DNA of 64,000 nucleotides from Combretum micranthum (GCA_024138025.1 JAMXBD010000173.1:1-64000), one strand, 5' to 3'; shown: positions 1 through 11,913, counted from the first letter of the stretch. Program-made: numbers and translations. Notes: generated by a model from the sequence alone, not told the origin.

Positions 1-1140
1 AGCTCATTGGAGTGTCCTTCACTAAGTTTTAGGATTGCCTGCTCAAAGGAGTACTATCCTAGTTTTTGGATCACCTGCTCGAAGGGATCATCGTCGAGTC
101 AAAGTTTTAACATCGCCTATTCAAAGGAGTGTCATCCTAGATTTTGGATCACCTACTCATGAAAGCATCATCCATTAAAGTTTTTAGGATCACCTGCTCA
201 AAGGAACACCATCCTAATTTTAGATCACCTGCTCGAAGGAGCATCGTCCAGTCAAAGTTTTAGGATAGTTTACCCAAAGGAGCGCCATCCTAAATTTTAG
301 ATCACATGTTTGAAGGAGCATCATCCAGTCAATGTTTTAGAATCGCCTGCTCAAAGAAACACCGTCCTAGATTTTGGATCACTTGCTTGAAGGATCATCG
401 TCCAGTCAAAGTTTTATTATTGCCTGCTCAAAGGAGCGCCATCTTAATTTTTGGATTACCTACTCGAAGGAATGCAGTTCAGTCAAAGTTTTAGGATTGT
501 GTGTTTGAAGGAGCGCCGTCTTAGATTTTAGATCACCTACTCATTAGAGCATCATCCATTAAAGTTTTAGGATCGCTTACTCAAAGGAGTGTCATCTTAG
601 ATTTTGGATCACCTGCACGAAGGAGCATCGTCCAGTCAAAGTTTTAGGATCGCCTGCTCGAAAAAGCGCCATCCTAGATTTTGGATCACCTGCTTGAAGG
701 AGTATTGTCCAGTTAAAGTTTTATGATCACCTGCGCAAAGGAGCGTCGTCCAGTCAAAGTTTTAGGATTGCCTGCTCGAAGAAACATCGTCTTAGATTTT
801 GGATCACTTGCTCGAAGGAGCATCGTCCAATCAAAGTTTTATGATCGCTTGCTCAAAGAAGCGCCATCCTAGTTTTTGGATCACCTACTCAAAGGAACAT
901 CGTCCAATCAAAGTTTAGGATTTCCTGTTCAAGGAGCGCTATCCTAGATTTTGGATCACCTACTCATTAGAGCATCATCTAATAAAGTTTTAGAATCGCC
1001 TGCTCAAAGGATTATTATCCTAGTTTTGAATCACTTGTTCAAAATAATATCATCTAAATCTATCCCTTAAGATCGCTTGCTTGAAAAAGCGTTATCTTAT
1101 TTTTTAAGATTACTTGCTTAAAATAAGCGATATCCAATCA
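1..1140. repeat. 77-bp tandem repeat array with a two-part (dimeric) unit
   Basis: About 14 imperfect copies of a unit of 76-78 bp can be followed by eye (unit starts near 31, 109, 186, 262, 339 and so on). Each unit is itself two related half-units of about 38 bp, one of the type GGATCGCCTGCTCAAAGG and one of the type GGATCACCTGCTCGAAGG. Every half-unit carries a short inverted repeat: GCTC pairs with GAGC across four bases, flanked by GGAT and ATCC. The array becomes degenerate after about 1020 and is cut by the window start on the left. It lies just upstream of a polypurine tract and an LTR start. Tandem repeats in this position are known from the 3' untranslated region of plant Ty3/gypsy Tat/Ogre-type elements; that assignment is inference. 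Confidence 0.9.
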
Positions 1141-1329
1141 AATACTCCAATTCAAGACTTGCTAGCTCAATGGAGTGTCTCTCAAGTTCATCAAGTTGGT
1201 ACAGACGTGCACAATCATAATCCCTATTAGTCCTATCACAAGGGCACTGCTCTATCCACGAGTTTGCCATAAATTTTCAAAAGGCAAAAATGGGGTTATC
1301 TTTGGTGAAATTTTATCAAACAACACCAT

Positions 1330-1342
1330 AAAGAGAGACAGT
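1330..1342 (+). promoter_or_regulatory. Polypurine tract before a gypsy-type LTR
   Basis: The purine-rich stretch AAAGAGAGACAGT lies directly before a TG that opens an LTR-like sequence (TGTAGACACCC). A polypurine tract at this place primes plus-strand synthesis in LTR retrotransposons. It supports reading the upstream array as the 3' part of the same element. Confidence 0.6.
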
Positions 1343-2720
1343 TGTAGACACCCTAATTTTGTCTATTTAAGGTTCAATTAATATTATATTAATCCAATAA
1401 ATTACAATAAAAAAATAAATGATAAAAAGAAAAAATTATATATAAAAATAATAAAGATATAAATAAAGAGCCCATTGTAATTTTAGTAATGAGAGAGTAT
1501 GTGAGAAGGTAGATAATAGTACATAAGAAGGTAGATGACGGTAGAAAGTAAATGTCTATAAATACCTAACATACAATAGTCAAAGAATCACAGGAAAAAA
1601 AAAAAAACACCTTCAAAAAGCTTAAACCAAAGAGTTCTTGAACTAAGATTTTGGAGATAAAGTTTCGAGTTCCGTCAATTGCCGCTGCCTTTGCCGCCCG
1701 ATGACCCGCAACCTGCTTTGGCTTTGATCCAACCCTACGCTGATCCGTAACCATTCCCCAGTTTCAATCTGCGTGCGTTTAAGTTGCAAGTCCCAGGTAA
1801 GTGAATTCAAACTTTCATTTATCATTCAATTCATTTAAATAATTTAATAATAAAATAAAAAAAAAAAACAGGAAAAGATAAATAAAAATAAAATGATAGA
1901 AATAGAATAAAATAGATAAAAAAATTGATAGTCTTCTGGTATGTAGATTAATAATAAACATTAATAATGAATATAATAAAAATAAATAAATAATAAAGAT
2001 AGAAAAATAGTAAAGTAATAAAATGCGACAAAAAAAAGATAATATAAATATATGAAATAAATAATTTTGACATATAGAAAATCTTATTTTTACAAATAAA
2101 AATGAAACTAATAGTTTGTAAGATCTAACACCTAAAAGTCCATTTTTGCCAAAATAATAAAAATCTAATAAAATTAAAGTCAAAAGAGTTCAAAAAAAAA
2201 AAAAAAAATAACAAACCTACTAAAGTATTTATAAAAGAACTACATGTTATCTGATCCCAATTAGTGATACATAAGCACCTCCGGGCTATAAAAAATGAAT
2301 TTTTTTTTTTTGTAAATATTAAATTGATTCATTGTTTATTGTAAATATTTAGATTATAAATTTTAATAATAAATTGTAAATATCATAATTCGTACAATTG
2401 ATAAGATTTTTGAGCATTAAAAAAAAAACTTTAATTTATGAATTTATGGGTGGTAATCGTTTGATTTTAATAAGGTAGTCCCCAGACTCATGAAAACTCT
2501 AGTTTTTATAAAAATTGGTTTTCAATCATTTTTTTTATTTTGCAAACTAGTAGCTAAGTTAAGATCAACCAACCTATTGATCTTAACTTTTAATTTTTCT
2601 CGATTTTAAGTTGTGTGGTGACTCCTTTTATTTTATAGAATTGAAAACTTTTTTTTAATTCCTTGTCGAGGGTTCGTATTGAAAGGTTTCGGGTTTAATA
2701 TGGATCAGATTAAGAGAAAT
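1343..2720 (+). mobile_element. Gypsy-type LTR (3' LTR or solo remnant), diverged
   Basis: The sequence opens with TGTAGACACCC after a polypurine tract. At 1650-1800 it holds a GC-richer, exon-like stretch ending in CCAGGTAAGTG, a good splice-donor match, followed by an AT-rich intron-like stretch. It shares this arrangement and scattered sequence blocks with 53600-54590, including the late blocks AGCTAAGTTAAGATCAA and GTGATGACTC-like sequence near 2560-2640. No TG...CA right end or target duplication could be fixed, so the right border is approximate. Open frames here (for example 1566-1825 and 1815-2183, minus) are low-complexity and are not genes. Confidence 0.55.
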
Positions 2721-5700
2721 AAAATCATAAATGAAAAATCCACGCTTCACAATAGGTTTAGCTCGATTAGCTTACAAGCCTAATCAAACTCGAGTTGAGT
2801 ATAAATAAATCGAATTCAAATTGAGTCTATATATTAATATTATTTATATTAAAATAAAAAAATATTTTCTTAATAAATTAAGTGAAATAGCATAACTTCC
2901 ATGCTTAATTAATATTTTAGCTTTATACATACACACACACACACATTGATTGATTATACATGAATGGGTAATGCTTAGTTAATAATATTGAATGTGTGAG
3001 CATAATGTGACATTGCATTGCATTGCATTGTATGTTTGCTTAAGAAGAAACCCAAGTAATAATTAACCCCAACTCATGTTTAAGCCCAAACCCAAGCCCT
3101 AAATCATTTTAAGTTAAGCCCAAAGCCTTTTTATTTCTCCTATTTCTATACCTCAAAAGTCAAAGTAGATGTAGGAAAATACAAAGCAACTTTATGCAAA
3201 GACATAAGCCAATACAGGCTCCAAATCAACATTTCCAATAATAACAACAAATCTTAGTTTTCTTCTTTAATTTTCACAAACAATAGCTTATATCAAGACT
3301 TAGTATTCAAGTTAAGGATGTATAAGGTAATGAGTTACATGTTTATGTGATTATTTGTTCATTTATTTCTTTCATGAATATGAAATCTCTATTTTAATGT
3401 TTCCTATATGAGTTGTTGGTAGTGTTGGTGATCTAAGTTAGTTCATAGAGTTAATTAGATCCTTGAAGTGGTGATGGATAAGTTGATGTAGGTGATAAAG
3501 TTGTTTTGAGTTGATGAAGGAGATGGTATGGTTGTGATGTGTTCAAATGGTGGTTAAGGAGTTGTTTAAGCTAGGAATATAGAGTTTGTACACGTTTGAA
3601 GTTGATATATATATGTGATGAGTGTTTGTAGGTTTAAAAGCGAAAAATTGATGTTAAGTTTCGAAAAATGCCTGCTCTATTTTCGAATGGGAAACACATA
3701 GGAAACATGGGATAGTGCTTAAGTTGTGTAACTCATGATTTTGAAATAAAGTTTTTGTAGAAAAACACGGGTAGAACATAAGCAAATGTTTCTAACTGTG
3801 CTTCTCACTGTGTTTGGAACGAAAAGGAAATTGTGACAGCACGGGTGAAACGGTTCCGTGGACTACATCGTGTTTTCTCTGTTTGTAATGTATTTGGTTA
3901 AATGAAGTGAGTAGAACACGACCCCATGTATCAAGCTGTGTTCCTTTGTGTATAACATCGTGTTTTGTTCAATAAAGAAACATAGGCGAAACACGGTCTG
4001 ACCGATCTAGTATGTTTTCTCTGATCAAATTTTACAAACCCGAAGCATAAGATTGTTTTTCACTATATTTCTCTTGTAAAGGAAACACGAGGGTATACAC
4101 AACTGTATGTTTGGCTTTGTAGTAGTAATAATAATAATCAATTTTTCAAAATTTAAAATAAAGGAATGCATTATATTTATGTGAATTGAATTTATTTGTT
4201 TTACATATTCTTCTATTGATTTGAATTCGTCTATTGATCATTTGCCCAGTATAACATCTGGGACAGGTATGCAGTAGCTTGATTGATGGTTGTTAAATTA
4301 AACATACTGGAATCAACTAATATCAAAGATGACCTAAATATGTTGAATTGGCCGTGCATGTGCCATTGAATCTGGTCTGAGGAGCGGTAACCCTGTTAAC
4401 GAGGTTAACATGGTGCTTCGGTGCTTAAGCTACCTTAGTCATGATACAATGATGCTTATAAGTGGCTCAGCGGGTAGTTGATAAGGTTAACAGTATCGAT
4501 ATAATGTTTGCTTATTCTTAAGAATAAATGACATGATTTAGTTCACGTTTATGAGACTGGTTGAACTAAGTGATATTATGGATTAAGTTAAGCAAAGATG
4601 AGAAACGGTTGTGAACCCTAGAGGATGATGTTTTTCTTTTTAATTAAATACAAGAAATATAGGCATTCGAGCTGTCTATATCAATCCCTTGAGCAACTAC
4701 TATTACTCAGGACCCCCAGGTTCCCTAGGAGTGCAATTAGAGTTTGAACACTCCAATGTTGATTTGTTTACTTAATAAAAGATAATTAAACTTTTGCGTG
4801 CCACATTGAATTAGTTTAAGTGTGCTTGCTACTTCTCATTTGTTTGTGTTACTATGTACTGGACCTTTCACACATGTTGCCATTTTGTAGGTGTTGTTGA
4901 TGATAAATACTACGATGATTTGGGTACGGGACTGATTGGAAAGCTTTATGGATGAATGGGACGCTAGGGACTCATGTGCAAGCAAGGATATTTTAATCAA
5001 GTTTTTAGAAGACAAATAAAAATGAAATGTAATTTTTATTATAGGCTTGTTGGTTAAGCCTTTTGTTTTTAATCTAAGATTTCAAGTTTTTTCCTTTTAA
5101 ATGTTTTATACGGAGCAAGTTTTGTAAACTTTTAAAGTTTCACTTGTTTGGCACTAAAATTATTTCAAGTTTTGTAAAGATGATCTACTTATATGTTAAG
5201 TAGTTTTATATGAAAGTTTTATGAAGGTATTACTAGTTTAAATAAGTAGTCATCATAAATCAGACAATCTTGCATATAATACTTATGTGTTGTATGTGGT
5301 TGGGGATTGGGCATGCCTAATAGTGAGATTAGCTAGATCGGGTACTTACATTAAGCCTAAATGAGTTTAATCAAATCAAGTTTGACTTTATATAGTTGTA
5401 CTTTGAGTCGAACTCGAACCTAAAAACTAAAACTTGGGCAAGCTCAACCTTTAAAATTTTGAGTCGAGTTTGAGCTCAACTCAGCACTGTATTGTCTTGA
5501 CTTGACTCATTTGCAGTACTAAGTAAAACTAAAAAGTTCTAATCTATGTGTTACACTAGACTAGTATATGGACCTTGGGAGATAAGCTATTCTTACTTCC
5601 TAATCTTTTTCTATTTGCTTCTATTTGGTGTGCAATTCTTAGTCACAATAAAGCATACAACTCATGCTATATGCATGTAATATTTACCAAAAAAAAAAAA

Positions 5701-6420
5701 TAATAATAATAACTATAACACACATAGTTAATGTGGGTAAAAAAAAAAAAACACTAAATGCTCCCTCTTTTTACTTTTCTATTTAAGTCTTCCAATGGTT
5801 TAACTTAAAATAAAAAATAAAATATAAAACGAATTAGCTGCTGTGGATGGAAAATCAAATGCTGGATGTGATAAAAAGTTGCATACTTCAAATATAGATT
5901 TAAAAGTGTGAGTAACTTAAATAACCAAAGTCAATGTGCAACATTAATTTTTATTTACGTTGCTATTTTTTTTTTTTAATTTTCCTGATAGCAATGAATT
6001 TCCCTTGTGTTTCCCCTCCTTGGTGAATGTACAGGAGGAGACAGCACATGATGTTATCATATGGTATAAACTGAACCGGCAGCAATGTAATGATAAAAAA
6101 AATGTCTAAACATAGTAATTAAGAAAGCAAATAAAAAAATTATAATTTTTATGTGTTTATTTTTTTAAAACAAGTCAAAATATGGAAATGAATAATTTTT
6201 TATTTTAATAAAAAGCTTCAAAAGTATCATTAAGATGACCATGGTATCTTTTAAGTAGGGTAGTTGTCACCTTGGGCACTTAAACTTTACCTATTGTTTT
6301 CATTTAATTACTTAAAGTGTAGAATTTTCAATTTAGTTTCTCAATTTTATCAATTTTTACTATTAACTATCTAAATTTTATATAGTTAACTAACTAAACT
6401 ATAGTGAAAAAAAAACTACA
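2721..6420. other. Non-coding, repeat-derived stretch
   Basis: No open frame with a recognisable product was found. The tract from about 3200 to 5100 contains recurring 'acacgg/cgtgtttt' blocks (3650-4100), a style common in plant gypsy LTRs, but no ends could be defined. Sequences rich in 'ctcga/actcgag' near 2760-2830 and 5390-5500 are partly reverse-complementary and may be the ends of one old DNA element. Small microsatellites occur: (CA)n at 2930-2944, a TTGCA pentamer run at 3012-3030, and A/T runs near 5690 and 5740. Nothing else was recognised. Confidence 0.5.
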
Positions 6421-6425
6421 GAAAT

Positions 6426-6758
6426 GGAAAATAATATTAAAGTTTTTTTTTTTAAATTACAAAATTGCTACTAGGATCAAAATAATCCAAGTTTTAGGCA
6501 ATTTTATCTTATTTTTTGAAAAGACGGGATCATAAGTGTCTGATCTTGTCTCTTGAAAACACGAGGTTCTCGTAACTCGGAAGTACCTCATCTATTGAAG
6601 AAATGAAATCATTAATTTACACTGACCTCTTCTTTTTAAGAGACAAAGTCTTACCATAGAGATACCTTCTCTCTTGAAGAGACAAGGTCAATGTAAATTA
6701 CTAACCTCGTCTCTTCAAGAGAAGAGATTACCACAACTTTTAGAACCAACCACACACG

Positions 6759-6794
<36 letters not shown>

Positions 6795-7589
6795 ATACAT
6801 ATCTTATATATTACTCCTTTTTACATTAGTTATTATAACCTGTCAAAATCATATACAAACAGCTATATAAATCATTCATTAGCCATCTACCATGGGCAAA
6901 CAACTTCTAAACTTCCAACTGGAAATGATAAGAGAATGCATATGTCATTAGAAGAAGTTCCAATAAGCGGATAAAATAAGTATACCACCTTACCTAACCA
7001 CAATAGTATTCCTAAACCCAATTCATCCAACCATAATAGTATTGTCAAACCTTTCACCACAAACGTAATAAAAAACTTATAAAACATAATACAAAATGAT
7101 TGCATTACTGTTCAATTAATTAAATCAAAAGTATATGAAAATTCTACGTACAACAATCATAAAATATAAATATATATAATATCTACTTCTGGGTGCCCCA
7201 CCTCCCTCGTCTCCACCTGACAAAAGTCCGAAGGAGTGGTCTACGCTGATGCACATCTTGATGGGGATGCTCCATAAAAGGATCAACCTATGTGAGTGTG
7301 ACATCCCTATCTTCACCACTGGCACTATAAGGATGGAATGAGATAAGGTCTAGATTCACTTTGGTAAGTTCCTCTCCCATATCATGTGACGGTGACGGTC
7401 ACCACTTTTATGGAGCAAGGGGCATGTGGAATAACATTATAACATATGGCAATTCGTCTCTTTTGTAGAGCAAGGTTAGAGTACCAACCTTGTCTCTTCA
7501 ACAGATAAGATCAACTTACCTAAAACTGGGGTTATTTTGATTTCAATAACAATTTTATAATTTTTTTTAAAACTTTAATATTATTTTCC
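6426..7589. mobile_element. TIR DNA element, probably a degraded non-autonomous MULE
   Basis: Positions 6426-6500 and 7517-7589 are inverted copies of each other. Both read GGAAAATAATATTAAAG inward and both close with a GTTTTAGG block, so the terminal inverted repeat is at least 75 bp. Weaker similarity may carry the repeat further out on both sides (to about 6280 and 7745). The interior holds several GTCTCTTGAAGAGAC-like palindromic blocks and a minus-strand fragment at 7125-7440 in which a degraded plant transposon protein frame can be guessed but not named. No clean target duplication was found. Long TIRs beginning with GGAAAA fit Mutator-like elements; this class call is inference. Confidence 0.6.
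6759..6792. repeat. 34-base poly-C run
   Basis: An uninterrupted run of 34 C follows a short ACACACG stretch inside the TIR element at 6426-7589. Long pure C/G homopolymers are rare in an AT-rich plant genome. It may be a true i-motif/G-quadruplex-forming tract or an assembly artefact. Confidence 0.98.
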
Positions 7590-8230
7590 TCTCCCCAAAA
7601 AACTATCTGAACTATATCTACATTATAATTGCCTATCTTACTTAGATGCTATAAATGATTTTTAAAAATTTGTATATAGTAAATTGATAATTTTTAAAAT
7701 TTAAATAATTAATTATAATAATAAGTAAATTTATTTTTTTTTAAGTATCAAAATTTCCAAAAAAGGAATGAGAACCACAATAACCTCGTTTTGCCAAACA
7801 AAGGAATCTCGTGTGGGAATTGTAAATTCACGTTGGACCTAACGAAAAGCGACAAGTGAAAAGCGACAAGTGAAAGTGACCGAAACAAAGTTGACGGGTA
7901 AGCTCACTTTCATCATTTTACAGTAGGATAATAAAAAGTAAACACGCCAGGAAATGACTAGCAGAGTAAAAGGAGTTAGTGGGTACAGTGCGGTACACAA
8001 ATTCAGAAATGGTGTGCCGTGTATCAAGTTTGTTTCCCACGCAATATGATTCCTAATGCCTGAAACCTGTGGATGTTCTTCGTTTTACGCCCACCCTCTC
8101 TCTCTCTCTCTCTCTCTCTGTTGATAGTCTTTGACTATTGACGGGTTATATAAATTAATTCGTGGCAGATGAATATCATAAAATATTGGTATTTTTAAAA
8201 CACATCTAACTTTTATTACTATATATATTA
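7590..8230. other. Non-coding spacer with small tandem repeats
   Basis: No gene was seen. A 13-bp direct duplication (aaaagcgacaagtg) lies at about 7845-7872 and a (CT)n microsatellite at 8096-8119. The GC-richer stretch 7790-8090 gives no credible protein. Confidence 0.6.
8096..8119. repeat. (CT)n microsatellite
   Basis: A pure CT dinucleotide run of about 24 bp. It has no associated gene. Confidence 0.95.
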
Positions 8231-9600
8231 GGAAAAATTTATAAAAACATAACATTTCGTATTTTACAAACAAGTGATATAAGATTTAATTTATAACAAT
8301 TACATGACGAGTGTTTTGACATGGCAAATAAGTGATATGGATTTTATTTTTACAAATACATGACTTTTATTTTATAATTTTGTGAAAAAGTAACCAAGTT
8401 TTATTTTCTAACAAATACATTACCTATACCTTTTCACTTTGCATTAAGGCCATGAAAAAAAAATTTGATCAAATCATTAATTGAATCAGATCGAATCAAT
8501 TGTACCGAAATTTTAGTTTTTTTTTTTAATGGGTCGATTCAATAAAGAACTAATAGTTCGCAGTTCCGTTCAGGACCCTAAACAAAACCGTATGGTTCGA
8601 ATCGAACCACACCATTTTACATATTTAAAAAAAAATTAAGCATATTATTTTTTTTTATTGTTTTATTAAATAATTAACTATTTTAAAAATTTTTACTTAA
8701 ATTTGTATCATTTTTTAGAATGAAAATAGATTAAATATATTATGTTTCATGTTTCGATTGTTTTTGTGTATCTACTAGTAAAATAGATTTTAGATTTTAG
8801 ATTTTAGACTTTAGTGTTCTGACTTTTGAACTTTTTTTTTTATCTTTGTCTTATTAATTAATCTACTTTTATTACTTAATTACTTATTGGTTTATAGAGG
8901 TGATAATGTGTTAGTTAGAAGTATATAATGAATTAAAATTTGCATCTCGTATTAGGATAGTGTAGTATATCATTATAGTTTAAGATGGTTTGAGATAATT
9001 TAAGAAAATAAGACTAGTATGTTATTATAATTTTACAATGTGTGAAATCTCTCTCCTACTATAAGTTTTACATGTTTATTTGGGTAAACAATTAATCATA
9101 AATATTGTTGCTTATATTTGCATTCGTGATAAAAAAAATGCAATTGAAGTTTTTCGATAGAATGTATTTTTATTTTAAAAATAAAAAGAGTTCAAATCGC
9201 AAACTAAACCCTTTTTTTTTTTTTTTGCAATTCAAAAAATTTCAAACCGAATAGTATAGTTAGGTTCCAATTTAAAAGAATAACCAAACTGTAATATGGT
9301 GTGGTTCGGTTCAGGGGGCGTACTAAACTGAATCATAACGTATACACTCCTACTTCGTGTTACCAATAGACGAGAGACATCAAAAAATACAAATAATATA
9401 TTTGTCAAAAAGAAAAACACATATAATTTTTTTTATAAAAGTATAAAGCATATGTAATGTATTTGTCAAAAATAAAACTCATATTACTTGTTTGTTGAAA
9501 TATCAAAACATGGTGATATATATTTGTCAAAAATCAAAATCTAGATCAATTGTTTGTAAAAATATCAAAATGCATGTCATATTTTTTATATTTTTTTCCC
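8231..9600. mobile_element. MULE-like foldback element split by a hAT insertion
   Basis: The left arm (8231-8444) and right arm (9361-9600) are reverse-complementary over about 200 bp. Both start with GGAAAA/GGGAAAA and both carry repeated ACAAACAAGTGATAT and ACAAATACAT blocks. The flanks 8222-8230 (tatatatta) and 9601-9609 (gatatatta) match at eight of nine bases, as expected for a Mutator-type 9-bp target duplication. Without the hAT guest at 8445-9352 the element would be about 460 bp, almost entirely inverted arms. It has no coding content. The two arms and the flanks were seen directly; the superfamily is inferred from target-site length and TIR style. Confidence 0.75.
8445..9352. mobile_element. 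Non-autonomous hAT element, copy A (decayed ends)
   Basis: This 908-bp tract is, in reverse complement, homologous along its length to the better-preserved element at 55416-56470. The shared blocks include the ACCGAA-rich termini, the AT-rich centre and the stretch around TATAAGTTTTACATGTTTATTTG. Its right end reads TACACTCCTA and its left end TAAGGCCATGA, decayed forms of the TAGGGGTGTGCA terminus. The flanks 8437-8444 (ctttgcat) and 9353-9360 (cttcgtgt) agree at five of eight bases, with only transitions between them, so they are a plausible old 8-bp duplication. No transposase is encoded. Confidence 0.75.
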
Positions 9601-11010
9601 GATATATTACTTCTTCATGTAGCATATTAGTGTAGGTAAATATTTTTTTCCCTCTCCTATTAAAGTAAATTTCGACAGAGTAATGTGATTTTTCCTTTAA
9701 CATGTTGTCAAATTGATTGTTTCTACGCGTATACTATTGTTAATATTTTTCGGAACCGATAAGCTATTTGATTTTGCCTGTGTCGGTAAATTAAAAAGAA
9801 AGCAACTTAGTTGAGAATGATCCTAGGGCCAAAAAAAATATATATGAATGAATGATCCTCAAATCTAACGATTAATCAATCTAAATAAATATTTATAAAT
9901 ATAAATTATATTTACAAACTAAGTTAGAAGTATATTAGAGAGAAAATTGTGGCATCCACATTTCTTAAAAGTTATAAGAATAGTATTTTAAAAAAATTTG
10001 AAGCCTAATTGAGAAAATTCACGGCGAGAAAAATCGGATACTATTGGCTATAACTATACTAGCCGATGTGCACGTTTATATCCATTGAATATATTATTAT
10101 TTATATCGCAAAATAAATAAAACTTCTTTGTCTGAGGCCGAAAATCATACACTGAAAACATATGCCAAATCAATGGCAGTTTCTTTAAAAAAAAAAAAAA
10201 GGAAAAGGAAAAACAGAAAGAAAGAAAGGGAAAAAAAAGAGATGTATGTATGTATATATGCGTATATATATATTAATATACGCTGTATTCGGCCAAAAAA
10301 ATATTAATATACCCTGTATATAACACCATTACAAAAGGTAAATAGTTAAATAAACAAATTATTTAGGAGGGTTTGGAAAAACAATCTATTCTTTATGCTA
10401 TAGTCATCTATGTAATTTAAGCTAGCGGGAGGATTTTAGTGTCTTATTTTTATTATTTTATAAAGTTAAATATAACATATGATACATCTGCAGGTAGAGT
10501 GAAATTAGAAGGGAATTTTGTAGTTGACTAAATTTAAAAAACAACTGTCCAGTGAACATGACCAAAAAAAAAAATGTAATAACTGGGCATCAATCCCGCA
10601 TTTTCTTATTCCGTAAACAATTAACTATCTCGCATGTCCACATTAACAACCTATCCTATGTCCATTAAACAACAATTAATTTCAATAAATTATTATTTTG
10701 CTTTGCTCTAAAACCATAATTAATGAATTATTGTGTAAGATTAATTTTTTTTAATAGCACATGCATTGTGCCACCTCCATCGCTAGTTATTTATTAAGGA
10801 AGAAGTGTTTTCGGAAGTAAGAATAATTTTTTTTTTTTTTTTTACCCCATAGAGCTGAGAATGGGTTTAAAATTATGAAATAGAACCAACTGTACCCTTT
10901 TTGCTAAAAGAATAAATAAATAAATTATATATGGGAAAGCAGTAAATGCTATAGATTTAAAATTATAGAGTAAAGATATGTTTGTTGACACCTCAAAGGC
11001 TGTAATATTA
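9601..11010. other. Non-coding AT-rich spacer
   Basis: No gene or bounded element was recognised. It contains A-runs near 10185, a TATG/TATA microsatellite at about 10240-10275, and a T-run at 10828-10844. Confidence 0.6.
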
Positions 11011-11913
11011 GGAAAAGTTACATCGGAAAACATTAACATTTGAGGTTAAGTTTGCTTAAAGTATCAACGTTTGTAAAAGTTAAAAAAAAGAACAAATGTT
11101 TGAGTAGGATACTGTCACTAACTCTGTTTAACTTCTCTATGAAATATCATGTGCATTCCACATGATCTTTTTCTTCCTCCTAGAACTTCTTCCTCTTTAA
11201 CCTCTCTCTAACTTCATCATCTTCTTCAACTAGTTTCTCTATCTAAACTTACTTTCTGATTCTAAACTCACTCACTCACCTTTATCGGCTAATTCTCTCC
11301 GTAAACTCACTCACTCACCGTGATATCAAGACTCAGTTTGGTAAGTTACTGAGTTTAGTGGATGTTTTGGTTTGTGATGGTTTCATAACACGGGAGATCT
11401 CAGTAATGGTGATTTTTGTGTTGATAGGGTTTTGGCATTAGTGAGTTGACTCAGCAATAGACAACCAAGTTCAACTTGGTGAGTTGGTTTGGTTCAAGTT
11501 GTTTACTCATCTCTGTGCTTACTGCTTATTATTTGTCTTCTTTGTTGTGTTGATTTGCTTATTAATTACAAGCTGTTTGCTAGCTTTTCTTCTTGGTTGG
11601 TTATTCTTTTATTTGCTGTCAGTTATCATAAGTGAAGGGGGCTTTCTTGTTTCTTTTGTGTAGAATAGTCTTTTGTTTTTTTTTTTTTTTTGGGTGAGAT
11701 TAGAAAGAGAGAGAGAGAGAGAGATTCCGAGGAGGAAGAAGAAGATCACGTGGAACACACATGACATTTTGATGAAGAAATTAGACAGAGTTACTGACCA
11801 TGCATTATTTGACTTACTTACTCAAATATTTGTTCATTTTTTTAACTCTTACAAATGTTGATGTTTAAACGAACTTAACTCCAAACACTAATGCCTTCCC
11901 ATGAAATTTTTCC
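11011..11913. mobile_element. Non-autonomous MULE with ~170-bp terminal inverted repeats
   Basis: The left end (11011-11185) and right end (11740-11913) are inverted copies over about 170 bp. Both start GGAAAA, both contain a GGAGTTAAGTT-like block, then a stretch matching AACAAATNTTTGAGTA, then a CATGTG...CACATGATC-like segment, then CTTCTTCCTCC. The flanks 11001-11010 (tgtaatatta) and 11914-11923 (tttaatatca) agree at eight of ten positions, compatible with a worn 9-bp Mutator duplication. The 550-bp interior carries a (GA)n run (11703-11722) and a CT-rich leader followed by TTGGTAAGTT and GTGAGTTG donor-like sites. That resembles the 5' region of a captured gene, but no protein could be read. 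Confidence 0.8.

Noticed and set aside
1..1140. A CRISPR-like array because of regular repeats with short variable parts
   Set aside because: Repeats are adjacent and diverged throughout with no unique spacers; the genome is a plant.
1815..2183. A 122-codon minus-strand open frame rich in Phe, Leu, Ile and Tyr
   Set aside because: It comes from an AT-rich AATAAATAA tract inside the LTR; composition alone explains its membrane-like look.
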